Shown in pieces: positions 17,027 through 25,376 of a stretch of DNA of 64,000 nucleotides. Under the pieces are notes generated by a model. That model worked only from the letters and a program-made list of their open reading frames with translations, was not told the origin of the DNA and made no database searches. The stretch's first letter is position 1. Each line of letters begins with the position of its first letter. The stretch comes from Nitrospirillum amazonense (lineage in GTDB: Bacteria; Pseudomonadota; Alphaproteobacteria; Azospirillales; Azospirillaceae). The position numbers were made by a program, and so were the translations under genes. The stretch is from assembly GCF_007828035.1 (NCBI RefSeq), contig NZ_VITV01000008.1, forward strand, positions 186,001 through 250,000. The letters are read 5' to 3'.

Positions 17027-18358
17027 ATGAAGCCCGGCCTGATCCCCTCCTTGGACCCGTCCCTTTCCGATTCTCCGCCGGCGGCGGCGGGAGGGTCGGC
17101 CCCATCCCGCACGGCCGGCCGGCCCCAGGACAGCACCCGGGAACGGCTGATCGACCAGGCGCACACCCTGCTGGCCCAGGGCGGCCTGAAGGCATTGAGC
17201 GTCCGCAACTTGGCCGCCGCCGCCGGCCTGTCCACCAGCGCCGTCCCCTATCACCTGGGCGACAAAGACCGCCTGACCCAAGCGGTGTTCCTGGCCGCGG
17301 CAGAGCGTGACCGTCAAGCTTGGGCACAGTTCCGGGTATCGCTGGGCGATGGCGGCCTGCCCGTCCACGCCCTGGCCGATGCGCTGGTGGTGCAGGCGCT
17401 GGACCTGTCGTCACGCCAGGGCACCATCGAGTTGGTATGGTACGAGCTGATCCACCAGGCCCGCCATACCCCCGCCCTGCGCCCCATCCTCACGCAATGG
17501 TATGAAGAGCGGCGCAGCCACTATCGCGACCTGTTCGCACTGGCCGGCCTGCCCATCCATATCGCCGACATCATGACCCATTATCTGGTGGGCGACCGCT
17601 CCACCCTGCTGGTGGCCGGCGGCGCATCGGGCTTCGCCCTATCGGTTGTGGAGAACATCCGCCACCTGTGCGAACCGGAAGAAGGCCGCGGCGCCCTGTG
17701 GCATGAGCGCCTGCGCCGTCCCGGCAGCACGGGCGACGGCGGCGGTGAACCGGTGGGCGAGACGGAACGGCGCATCATCGCCGCCGCCGTGGCCACCATC
17801 ATCGACCAGGGCGTGGCCGCCGTGACCCATCGCGCGGTGGCGCAGCGGGCGGGCGTCTCTCTCTCCTCCACCACCTATTACTTCCGCTCGCGCGGCGACA
17901 TCATCCGCCGCGCCTTCCAGTTCATCCATGAGGAGCTGCGGCGCGAAATCCCGGCGGTGAATCGCGAACCGCCACCGCTGGACATCTTCCTGCGGGCCGT
18001 GGCCGACAACATGCTGACCCCGGTGGAGGGCGGGCGCATCGCCGGCCGCAACACCACCCACGCCATGGGCGACTTCGCGCTGGAGGCCTGCCGGGACGCC
18101 AGCCTGGTGCCGTTGTACCTGGCCTTCCGCCAGGGCCGCGGCTCCCGCATCCGCGCGGCGCTGGATTACGTGGTGGGCCCGCAGGCCTCCCTCTCCCCCT
18201 TTCAGGCGCAAATCGTCTCCACCTGGATGCAGGGGCGCGCGCAGATCCTGCACGCCATGGATGACCCGCCCGGTGTCGCCGGCCCCGATATCGACGGCTA
18301 CGCCGCCGAGATGATCGTCCTGCTGCGCTACCTGCAGCCGGCGATGCCCAAGACCTGA
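17027..18358 (+). CDS. Tandem TetR-family regulator with two HTH domains
   Basis: About 443 residues from the ATG at 17027 (in-frame ATG at 16988 and GTG at 16979 are alternatives; none has a good ribosome site). Two complete TetR units are joined. The first HTH is RLIDQAHTLLAQGGLKALSVRNLAAAAGLSTSAVPYHLGDKDRLTQAVF. The second, ~220 residues later, is RIIAAAVATIIDQGVAAVTHRAVAQRAGVSLSSTTYYFRSRGDIIRRAF. A normal TetR monomer is ~200 residues with one HTH, so this is a fused pseudo-dimer. It is convergent with the unknown gene at 18375, whose upstream neighbours are CoA-activation genes. It could regulate itself or that module. Confidence 0.85.
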   Translation: MKPGLIPSLDPSLSDSPPAAAGGSAPSRTAGRPQDSTRERLIDQAHTLLAQGGLKALSVRNLAAAAGLSTSAVPYHLGDKDRLTQAVFLAAAERDRQAWAQFRVSLGDGGLPVHALADALVVQALDLSSRQGTIELVWYELIHQARHTPALRPILTQWYEERRSHYRDLFALAGLPIHIADIMTHYLVGDRSTLLVAGGASGFALSVVENIRHLCEPEEGRGALWHERLRRPGSTGDGGGEPVGETERRIIAAAVATIIDQGVAAVTHRAVAQRAGVSLSSTTYYFRSRGDIIRRAFQFIHEELRREIPAVNREPPPLDIFLRAVADNMLTPVEGGRIAGRNTTHAMGDFALEACRDASLVPLYLAFRQGRGSRIRAALDYVVGPQASLSPFQAQIVSTWMQGRAQILHAMDDPPGVAGPDIDGYAAEMIVLLRYLQPAMPKT

Positions 18359-18374
18359 CAAGAGAGCCCTGACG

Positions 18375-18731
18375 TCAAAAGGCCAGGCGCCCCAGGTGGC
18401 GGCCGGCCAGAACCCAGGCGCGGGCGGCTGCCAGTTGTTCGCCGTCCAGGACCCGCCGCAGATGGGTCACCCGGCGCACATGCTGCCGGCTTTCCAGCAC
18501 CGTGTAGATATGGGTGTACACGCCGTGGTGACGGTGGATGACGGCGTAGGTGCGGGCGACACAGTCCGGCACGCCAGCAAGGGGCATGCGCTCTTCCCGC
18601 AGCAGATGTACGGCATCCCCCGGATGGCTGCTGATGCCCGGGGCGATGCCCAAGACCGGGGCCGGCGGTTCTTCCTCCGCCTGCGCAATGGTACCGGGCG
18701 TGCTTAGCGGGAAGGCGGCGGGAATATGCAC
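18375..18731 (-). CDS. Hypothetical protein, 118 residues
   Basis: I do not recognise this protein. The GTG at 18731 is taken as start because GGAG lies upstream at a suitable distance and the composition becomes protein-like only after it; the longer frame is Arg/Pro-rich noise. The N-terminal ~35 residues are low complexity (PPAPVLGIAPGISS). A charged, probably helical segment follows, with RTYAVIHRHHGVYTHIYTVLE and RRVTHLRRVLDGEQLAAARAWVLAGRHLG. No signal peptide or membrane span is seen. It lies 217 bases downstream of the MaoC gene on the same strand and may be the last gene of that operon. Confidence 0.5.
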   Translation of the reverse strand: MHIPAAFPLSTPGTIAQAEEEPPAPVLGIAPGISSHPGDAVHLLREERMPLAGVPDCVARTYAVIHRHHGVYTHIYTVLESRQHVRRVTHLRRVLDGEQLAAARAWVLAGRHLGRLAF

Positions 18732-18947
18732 GGGATGTCCACTCCAAACGGAGCGGATCCGGCATGATGCGACCATACGCTGCGACCCACTTGGTTGCCG
18801 CCGCCCGGGAACCGGGGGCCGCCACATCTCCGCGCGGGACGCGGAAACCACCTTGCCTGGGCTGGCAGGTTGGTGCGGGACGCCGGCCCCGCTCCTGATG
18901 CAACAGTGCCGGCACGAACACCGGCGCGTTGTGGATACCCGCAACCG

Positions 18948-19718
18948 TCAGCCCTGGCAAGCGGCCATTTGGGCATGACGGCCCCAGTCGTCCGGCGTCC
19001 AGTGCGGCGCCAGAACCAGGGCGCGGCCGGTGGCGACGATGTCGCCGTCCCGCCCACTGTCATGAATACGGCACACCGTGGCCAAGTCCACCAGCCGCTT
19101 TTCGGGCCGCAGGCGGGTGATGGCCACGGTGGCGGACAGCGCCGCATCCAAGGGTACCCGGCGCCAGAACACCGTGTCTTGCTTCAGGTAGTTGGTGCCC
19201 GGCCCCGGCAGGTGGACGCCCAGCAGGAAGGAGAAGAGGCTCAGCACCAGCGGCTCGCGCAGGCGATGGCCGGTCAGGCGTTCATAAAGCGCCAGATCCT
19301 GGTCCGCGTATAGGCGGGTGACCTGGGCGGCGGCGCCCGGCGGCGGCTCGCGCCAGTCCTCATCCGGCGCCAGCGGCGCCAGGGTGGCCACGCCGTCACA
19401 CACGACCTGGCCGTCCGTCCGCCGCTGGGCCACCAGACGCACGTGGGCGCCGTCTTGCGGATCGGCGCGGAAGGTCAGCACCTCGTCCGCGTACGCGGGG
19501 GCGGGGAAGGTCACGGCCAAGCGGGCCAGGGGCTGGCCGGGCTGCGCGTCGGCGGCCAGGCCGCGCAGCAGGGCGCACAGCAGGGCGCCGTGGGCCACAG
19601 TGCGGCCGAAGCGGGTGCGGGCCGCATGGTCCGGGTCCACATGAATGGGGTTGTCATCGCCCGACAGCCGGGCGAAGGCGTGGAAGTCATCCTGGCTCAG
19701 GGTGCGCGTGAGGATCAC
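18948..19718 (-). CDS. MaoC-like double-hotdog (R)-enoyl-CoA hydratase
   Basis: A 256-residue protein starting at a GTG that overlaps the synthetase stop (GTGA), so the two are translationally coupled. The first hotdog (residues ~1-125) holds the hydratase-2 motif in FARLSGDDNPIHVD, with Asp and His as the catalytic pair, and then GRTVAHGALLCALL. The second half (from ~YERLTGHRL) looks like another hotdog lacking the D/H pair and contains LPGPGTNYLKQDTVFWRRV. One active plus one degenerate half is normal for hydratase-2 type enzymes, though order varies. It probably hydrates the enoyl-CoA made after activation by the upstream synthetase; the substrate is unknown. Confidence 0.82.
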   Translation of the reverse strand: MILTRTLSQDDFHAFARLSGDDNPIHVDPDHAARTRFGRTVAHGALLCALLRGLAADAQPGQPLARLAVTFPAPAYADEVLTFRADPQDGAHVRLVAQRRTDGQVVCDGVATLAPLAPDEDWREPPPGAAAQVTRLYADQDLALYERLTGHRLREPLVLSLFSFLLGVHLPGPGTNYLKQDTVFWRRVPLDAALSATVAITRLRPEKRLVDLATVCRIHDSGRDGDIVATGRALVLAPHWTPDDWGRHAQMAACQG

Positions 19719-21271
19719 GAGGCCAGATCCAGGCCCGGCGGCGGCACCAGACGGTGCTTCTGAATCTTGCCGGCGGCGGTGCGGGGGAAATCCTCCACCA
19801 GCACGAACCGGCGCGGTACCTTGTAGCCGGCCAGCAGCCCCCGGCAATGCCTGGCCAGGCTGTCGATGTCGGTGCCGGGCTGGGCGCGGACATGGGCATG
19901 CCCCACCTCCCCCCACACCGGGTCGGGCACGGCCACCACCGCAACCTCCAGCACGCCGGGATGGCGCAGCAGGGCGTTCTCCACCTCCACCGGATAGACG
20001 TTCTCCCCGCCCGAGATGAACATCTCCTTCAACCGCCCCGCCGGGTAGTAATAGCCGTCCTCGTCCTGGCGCACCAAGTCGCCGGTGCGCAGCCAGCCGT
20101 CGGGGGAAAAGGCGGCGGCGGTGGCCGCCGGCTGGCGCCAATAGCCGGGTGTCACCGCGGGCCCCTTCACCCACACCTCGCCCACGTGGCCGGCGGGCAC
20201 ATCCCGCCCGGCCCCATCCACCACCCGCACCCGGCATAGAATCTGCGGCTTGCCGATGGAGCCCACCTTGGCGGCGGCCCCGGCCGGGTCGTTCAGGAAC
20301 AGGGTCGGCCCTGTCTCCGTCATGCCCATGCCGTTGCACACGAACGCGCCGCGCTCAATGAAGCGGCGGGCCAGTGCATCCTCTAGCGGGGCGCCGCCGC
20401 AAGCCCAGCGCCGCACGGCGCCCAAGTCCGTGCTCCTGAAGCGGGGATGCAAGGCCAGCTGGCGATAGACGGCGGGCACGCCGAAGAAGGTGGTGATGCG
20501 GCCCTGGGCGATCAGATCCAGGACAGCGCCGGCGTCGAATTGCGGCTGCACCAGCACCTCGCCCCCCGCCATCAGCAGCGGCAGGGTGTGCAGGTTGATG
20601 CCGGCGGTGTGGAACAGCGGAAGGTAGTTCAGGGTGCGGTCGTTCTCCGACAAATCCACGCCCTGGCGCAGGTTGGCGTAGTTCGCCATGGCCATGCCGT
20701 AGGTGTAGAGCACGGCCTTCGGCTCACCGGTCGTGCCGGAGGTGTAGAGCAGGTACCAGACATCGTCGGCCGGCCAGACTTCGCGGCAGGGCAACGGCGG
20801 CTGCTTCGCCACCCGGTCCTCGAAATCATCGTCCACATCGACATGGGCCAGATCGACATGGGCCAGCCCGCCGGCCAGGGCTTGGGCCGTGGCCCTGTCC
20901 TCGGCCCCATGGAACAGCAGCCGGGGTTGGCAATCGGCCAGCACGGGAGCCAGTTCCGCCGCCGGCATGCGCCAATTCAACGGCACCAGCAGGCAGCCCA
21001 GCTTGGCGCAAGCGAACAGCAGCGTGAAGAAGTCTGGTCGGTTGCGGCACAGCACCGCCACCCTGTCGCCGGGTTCGGCGCCCAGGGCGGCCAGCAGGCT
21101 GGCGGCACGCGCGGCGCGATCGTCCAGGCCGGCATAGGTCAGCGCCCCGGCAGCGGACCCAACCGCGGTCAGGTCCACCAGGGCCCTGCGGTCCGGCGAC
21201 AGCCGGGCGCGCTGCGCCGTCAGGTCGAACAGATCCCACATGGTTTGGCGCCAGGCGCCCCGCTCCCTCAT
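19715..21271 (-). CDS. AMP-forming acyl-CoA synthetase
   Basis: An adenylate-forming ligase of 518 residues (508 if it starts at the ATG at 21241, which gives the family-typical N-terminus MWDLFDLTAQRARL). Motif A3 is YLLYTSGTTGEPKAVL. A5 is NGMGMTETGPTL. A7/A8 is GWLRTGDLVRQDEDGYYYPAGRLKEMFISGGENVYPVEVE, and the A10 catalytic lysine lies in FPRTAAGKIQKHRL. It activates a carboxylate as acyl-AMP and then acyl-CoA. It lies between its TetR regulator gene and the MaoC gene, which fits catabolism of a fatty-acid-like, terpenoid or aromatic acid imported by the divergent TonB receptor and MFS genes. Confidence 0.93.
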   Translation of the reverse strand: MRERGAWRQTMWDLFDLTAQRARLSPDRRALVDLTAVGSAAGALTYAGLDDRAARAASLLAALGAEPGDRVAVLCRNRPDFFTLLFACAKLGCLLVPLNWRMPAAELAPVLADCQPRLLFHGAEDRATAQALAGGLAHVDLAHVDVDDDFEDRVAKQPPLPCREVWPADDVWYLLYTSGTTGEPKAVLYTYGMAMANYANLRQGVDLSENDRTLNYLPLFHTAGINLHTLPLLMAGGEVLVQPQFDAGAVLDLIAQGRITTFFGVPAVYRQLALHPRFRSTDLGAVRRWACGGAPLEDALARRFIERGAFVCNGMGMTETGPTLFLNDPAGAAAKVGSIGKPQILCRVRVVDGAGRDVPAGHVGEVWVKGPAVTPGYWRQPAATAAAFSPDGWLRTGDLVRQDEDGYYYPAGRLKEMFISGGENVYPVEVENALLRHPGVLEVAVVAVPDPVWGEVGHAHVRAQPGTDIDSLARHCRGLLAGYKVPRRFVLVEDFPRTAAGKIQKHRLVPPPGLDLAS

Positions 21272-21315
21272 CGTTCCGGTTCAGAAATGATCCAGGCAAC
21301 TTAAGGTTTGGTCAC

Positions 21316-22017
21316 TTACGGCTTCAGCCCCCGGGCGATGAAGTCGGCCGCCTCCGCCGCGACTTCCGCCGCCGGGCGGTCATCGCCCCAGACGGCGTAG
21401 CGCTGGCCGATGAAGACGCTGACGCCGATCAAGGCCCAGGCCCGCACCTCCACGTCGCCCTCGCGGATTTCCCCCCGTTTCTTGGCCGACTCCAAATTGT
21501 TGATATAGCCGTCGGCGAACACCTGATAGTAGCGCCGGTAGGCATCCTCGGCAACGAACTGCGCCTCCATCACGATGCGGTAGAGGTTGCGGTGCGCGCG
21601 CACGAACTCGATGAACGCCTCCAGGCCCAGGCGTTCCGCCGTCAGCCGGTCAGGCGCGTGGGCCACCCGCTCCGCAATCCAGCGGCGGGTCAGCGCGCCC
21701 ATATCCTCCACCAGCGCGCGGAACAGCGATTCCTTGCTGTCGAAGTAGGTGTAGAAGGTGCCCAGGGCCACAGCCGCGCGCTGGGTGATGCCGCTGACCG
21801 ACGCCTCGTGGAAGCCGCGCTCACCGAATTCCAGGGCGGCGGCGTCCAGCAGTTTGCGCAAAGTACGCTTACCCCGCTCGGTCCGCGGCGTCTTGTCGGC
21901 GGCCGCTTCCCCAGGCGCCGCCTCGGTCTCGGGCCCCTCGCCCAAGCCGCCCTGCGTCATGGCATCGGTTTCGCCATCGCCGACAGCCCGCTTCGCCGCC
22001 TCGGGTGAACGCGCCAT
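21316..22017 (-). CDS. TetR-family regulator of the CoA-activation divergon
   Basis: A 233-residue TetR regulator with a ~45-residue acidic/Ala-rich leader. The HTH (residues ~48-95) reads RKLLDAAALEFGERGFHEASVSGITQRAAVALGTFYTYFDSKESLFRAL, and an AcrR-type ligand domain follows. The start is well supported by GGAGG 7 bases upstream of ATG 22017. It is first in the minus-strand operon (TetR, synthetase, MaoC) and divergent from the hydrolase/TonB receptor/MFS genes. A 19-base palindrome at 22051-22069 lies in the shared promoter region, so it probably represses both arms until an acyl-CoA ligand appears. Confidence 0.92.
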   Translation of the reverse strand: MARSPEAAKRAVGDGETDAMTQGGLGEGPETEAAPGEAAADKTPRTERGKRTLRKLLDAAALEFGERGFHEASVSGITQRAAVALGTFYTYFDSKESLFRALVEDMGALTRRWIAERVAHAPDRLTAERLGLEAFIEFVRAHRNLYRIVMEAQFVAEDAYRRYYQVFADGYINNLESAKKRGEIREGDVEVRAWALIGVSVFIGQRYAVWGDDRPAAEVAAEAADFIARGLKP

Positions 22018-22050
22018 GCCCCAACCTCCCTCTCTCGCTTTTCAGAACTT

Positions 22051-22069
22051 GAACGTTGACTCAACTTTC
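22051..22069. promoter_or_regulatory. 19-base palindrome, TetR operator candidate
   Basis: GAACGTTGACTCAACTTTC is symmetric at eight of nine base pairs around C22060, with the core GTTGA-C-TCAAC perfect. It lies 34 bases upstream of the TetR start and ~80 bases before the divergent hydrolase start, overlapping where the minus-strand promoter should be. The symmetry is seen directly; binding is inferred. Confidence 0.6.
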
Positions 22070-22149
22070 ATTTTACGGCAAGCATGACGGCGGGAGGATG
22101 ATCCGCCGACGCTACCGTCGGTGGATACCACGAAGCGCGGAAAACACCG

Positions 22150-23010
22150 ATGCACGAACTGGGGCGACAGGCCGGGACCCGGCCACGCGGGGAAGACTCA
22201 CGCCCGCTGCTACCGGCTGACGGGGGCCTGATGGCCTATCGTCTGGCTGGCAAGGGCCGCCCTCTGGTGCTGCTGCACGGCTGGGCCACCCATGGCGGCT
22301 TCTTCGCGCCCCAGCTTACGGACCTGGCCGCCTCGTTCCAGGTGCTGGTGCCGGATCTGCCCGGCCACGGCGCCACCCCAGCCCCCCACCCCACCGTGCG
22401 AGACCAGGCGGATGCGCTGCGTGCCCTGCTGAACGCCCTGGACCTGCGGGGTACCCTGCTGGTCGGCTGGTCCATGGGGGCCATGGTGGCGTGGCGCGCT
22501 CTGCTGGACGGCGCCCGGGAGCGGGTGGCCGGCCTGGTGGTGGTGGATATGAGCCCGCGCCTGTGCAACGACGCCAGCTGGCCCTGGGGCCTGCGGGGGG
22601 CGGTCCAGGCGCGCGGGCCACAAGCCGCCCGCCTACTGGCAACCGACTGGGCGGCCTTCGCGCCGCGCATCGCCCGGCGCATCTTCGCCGCCGGCAGCCT
22701 GCACACCGGCCTGCGCCGCTGGGTGGAGGGAGAGGTTGCGCGATGCGATGCCGAAGCCATGGCCGCCCTATGGCTGGACCTGCTGGCCCAGGACTTCCGG
22801 GCCGACCTGGGCCAGTTGGACTTGCCCACGCTGATCCTGCGCGGGGGCCTGAGCCAGCTCTATCCCGCCGGCACGGCCGATTGGCTGGCGACGGCCCTGC
22901 CCCGGGCGCGGCAGGTCACCTTCGCCGCCTCCGGCCATGCGCCGCATCTGGAGGAGCCGCAGCGCTTCAACGAGATCATCACCGGCTTCGCCGCCGGCCT
23001 GCCGCCCTGA
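22150..23010 (+). CDS. Alpha/beta hydrolase (BioH/MenH-like)
   Basis: A 286-residue serine hydrolase. Elements in order: the oxyanion segment LVLLHGWATHGGFF, the strand VLVPDLPGHGATP, the nucleophile elbow LLVGWSMGAMVA with the serine, the acid near LPTLILRGGLSQLYP, and the histidine in ASGHAPHLEEPQRFNEII. The pattern GWSMG and the C-terminus resemble BioH-type esterases, but no other biotin genes are present. It is first in the plus-strand arm of the TetR divergon. Ester or lactone hydrolysis feeding the acyl-CoA synthetase is the likely role. No signal peptide is evident. Confidence 0.88.
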   Translation: MHELGRQAGTRPRGEDSRPLLPADGGLMAYRLAGKGRPLVLLHGWATHGGFFAPQLTDLAASFQVLVPDLPGHGATPAPHPTVRDQADALRALLNALDLRGTLLVGWSMGAMVAWRALLDGARERVAGLVVVDMSPRLCNDASWPWGLRGAVQARGPQAARLLATDWAAFAPRIARRIFAAGSLHTGLRRWVEGEVARCDAEAMAALWLDLLAQDFRADLGQLDLPTLILRGGLSQLYPAGTADWLATALPRARQVTFAASGHAPHLEEPQRFNEIITGFAAGLPP

Positions 23011-23088
23011 GGGAGCGGGTGGGGAACGGCAATCAACGGACGAAAGAACGGGCCCATGAACAGGGCCATAGACGGGAGGGCAAAGGGA

Positions 23089-25290
23089 ATGAGCAAGGCT
23101 GCACGCTGGTTGTTGGGCGTTTCGGTCGCGGGTCTGATGCTGGGGGATGCGGCGTGGGCGCAACAGGCCGCCGATCCCGCCACCGACAGCGACGTGCTGC
23201 AAGAGGTAGTGGTGACGGCCCGCCGCCGGGCGGAAAACCTGAAGGATGTGCCGGTGGCGGTCACCGCCATTTCCGCCGACCAGTTGCAGGCCCAGGGCTC
23301 CGTCAACCTGACCGACCTGGAATACAAGTCACCCAATACCACGGTGCAGGTGGCGCGCGGCTCCAACTCCACCCTCATCGCCTTCATCCGCGGCGTGGGC
23401 CAGCAGGACCCGCTGTGGGGTTTCGAGCCCGGCGTGGGCCTGTACGTCGACGATGTGTACATCGCCCGGCCGCAAGGTGCCGTGCTGGACATCTACGACG
23501 TCAGCCGCATCGAGGTGCTGCGCGGACCACAGGGCACGCTGTACGGCCGCAACACCATCGGCGGCGCCATCAAGTATGTAACCCGCGACATGACCGACCA
23601 GCCCACCGCTAATGCGCGGGTGGAGATCGGCAGCTATAACGAGCACAACGTCATCCTGTCCGGCAGCACGCCGCTCAGCGAGAAATTCGCCATCGGCGGC
23701 GCCGTGGCCATCTATCGCCACGATGGCTATGGCCACAACCTCTACACCGGCGCCGACCAGTACAATAAGGACGTGGTGGCCGGCCGCATCAGTGCGGAAT
23801 TCAAGCCCACCGAGAAATTCACCATCAAGGTGGCGGCCGACCAGACCAATGACATGTCCAACGCCAAGAGCGGCCACCGCGAAACGGCGACACCGGCCGG
23901 CGCCGCTCCCCTGGCCGACGACTACGACACCATGGCCGGCGTTGGCGACCACAACTTCGTGACCAACCGGGGCATGTCGCTGACGGCCGAATGGCAGCTG
24001 TCAGACCAGTGGCTGCTGAAGGCCATCAGCGCCTACCGCGACGGCTACACCCAGACCAACATCGACTTCGACAACCTGCCCCAGCCCTATCTGGACGTGC
24101 CCGCCTGGTACAAGGACCACCAGTTCAGCCAGGAGGTTCAGGCCGTTTACACCGGCGAACGGCTGCAGGGCGTGGCCGGCATCTATTATATGGACGCGAC
24201 CGCCGCCGGCGCCTTCGACACCGATGTGCAGAACCTGGGCCTCAGCATCCTGACGTCTGGTTCGGTCAAGACCAAGAGCATCGCCGGCTTCACCGACCTC
24301 AGCTACGACATCACCGATGACCTGAAGGTCTCGCTGGGCGGGCGCTACACCAACGACGACAAGACCGGCAGCGTCTATCGCGCCTATTACCTGGGCATCC
24401 GCAGCCCCATGTTCGGTGGCAAGCAGCAGGCGCCCTTCTCCATCCGCACCAACTACACCAACGACCGCAGCTTCGGTGAATTCACGCCGCGCGCCAGCGT
24501 CAGCTATAAGCTGACGCCGGACGTGACCGGCTATGTCTCCTACTCCAAGGGCTTCAAGTCCGGTGGCTTCGACATGCGCGGCGACGCCGTGCTCACCCCC
24601 GACACGGTCAAGGGCTATAACCCCGAGACGGTCGATAGCTATGAGGTGGGCCTGAAGGGGGACTATCTGGATCGGCGCCTGACGCTGAACCTGGCCGGCT
24701 TCTACGCCGACTATAGCGGCCAGCAGGTGACGACCCAGGTGCCCACCGCCACCGGTATCGCCAGCTTCGTCGACAACGCCGGCGCCAGCCATATCTACGG
24801 CCTGGAGTTCGAGGCCGTGGCAAAGCTGACCCGCCAGCTGACCGCCCAGGCCAATGTCGGCTACACCCTGGCGCAGTTCGACAAGTTCCTGTCCTACGAC
24901 CTGACCAGCAGGCAGTACGTGGACGTGGCCAACACCCGCGGCTTCCAGAACACCCCCAAATGGACCACCGGCTTTACCCTGTCCTACCTGCTGCCCTTCG
25001 ATGACAAGAGCACCCTGAACTCCTCCGCCAGCGTGTCCTATCGCAGCTTCACCCAGCTGTACGACACCGCCAGCATCCTGGATCAGCCGGGCTACACCTT
25101 GCTGGACCTCAACTTTATCTGGACCTCCGCCGATGATCATTGGCAGGTGGGCCTGCATGCCAAGAACCTGACGGATGAGCGGTACCGCGTGGGCGGCTAT
25201 CCCTTCGGCGGCGCCACCTATGCCAATTCCTTCGCCGCCTATTACGGCCCGCCGCGCACCATCACCGGCACCATCGGCTTGCATTTCTGA
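23089..25290 (+). CDS. TonB-dependent outer-membrane receptor
   Basis: 733 residues from the ATG at 23089, chosen because GGAGGG lies 8 bases upstream and a clean signal peptide (to AWA-QQ) follows; an in-frame ATG at 23056 is weaker. A TonB box occurs as LQEVVVTARR just after the signal. The plug domain has RGVGQQDP and the IEVLRGPQGTLYGRNTIGGAIKYVTR hallmark. The ~550-residue beta-barrel ends in NLTDERYRVGGYPFGGATY ... TIGLHF with the usual terminal aromatic. It belongs to the large family that imports varied organics. With an esterase, CoA ligase and MFS next to it, the ligand is probably a carbon source rather than iron-siderophore. Confidence 0.94.
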   Translation: MSKAARWLLGVSVAGLMLGDAAWAQQAADPATDSDVLQEVVVTARRRAENLKDVPVAVTAISADQLQAQGSVNLTDLEYKSPNTTVQVARGSNSTLIAFIRGVGQQDPLWGFEPGVGLYVDDVYIARPQGAVLDIYDVSRIEVLRGPQGTLYGRNTIGGAIKYVTRDMTDQPTANARVEIGSYNEHNVILSGSTPLSEKFAIGGAVAIYRHDGYGHNLYTGADQYNKDVVAGRISAEFKPTEKFTIKVAADQTNDMSNAKSGHRETATPAGAAPLADDYDTMAGVGDHNFVTNRGMSLTAEWQLSDQWLLKAISAYRDGYTQTNIDFDNLPQPYLDVPAWYKDHQFSQEVQAVYTGERLQGVAGIYYMDATAAGAFDTDVQNLGLSILTSGSVKTKSIAGFTDLSYDITDDLKVSLGGRYTNDDKTGSVYRAYYLGIRSPMFGGKQQAPFSIRTNYTNDRSFGEFTPRASVSYKLTPDVTGYVSYSKGFKSGGFDMRGDAVLTPDTVKGYNPETVDSYEVGLKGDYLDRRLTLNLAGFYADYSGQQVTTQVPTATGIASFVDNAGASHIYGLEFEAVAKLTRQLTAQANVGYTLAQFDKFLSYDLTSRQYVDVANTRGFQNTPKWTTGFTLSYLLPFDDKSTLNSSASVSYRSFTQLYDTASILDQPGYTLLDLNFIWTSADDHWQVGLHAKNLTDERYRVGGYPFGGATYANSFAAYYGPPRTITGTIGLHF

Positions 25291-25376
25291 CACCGGCGCG
25301 GCCGGCGCCTCGGCGGGCGGGTCCAGATCAGCGGTTCCGCCCGCCGCTCCATGCTAGAGATCAGCCAGGATCACCC

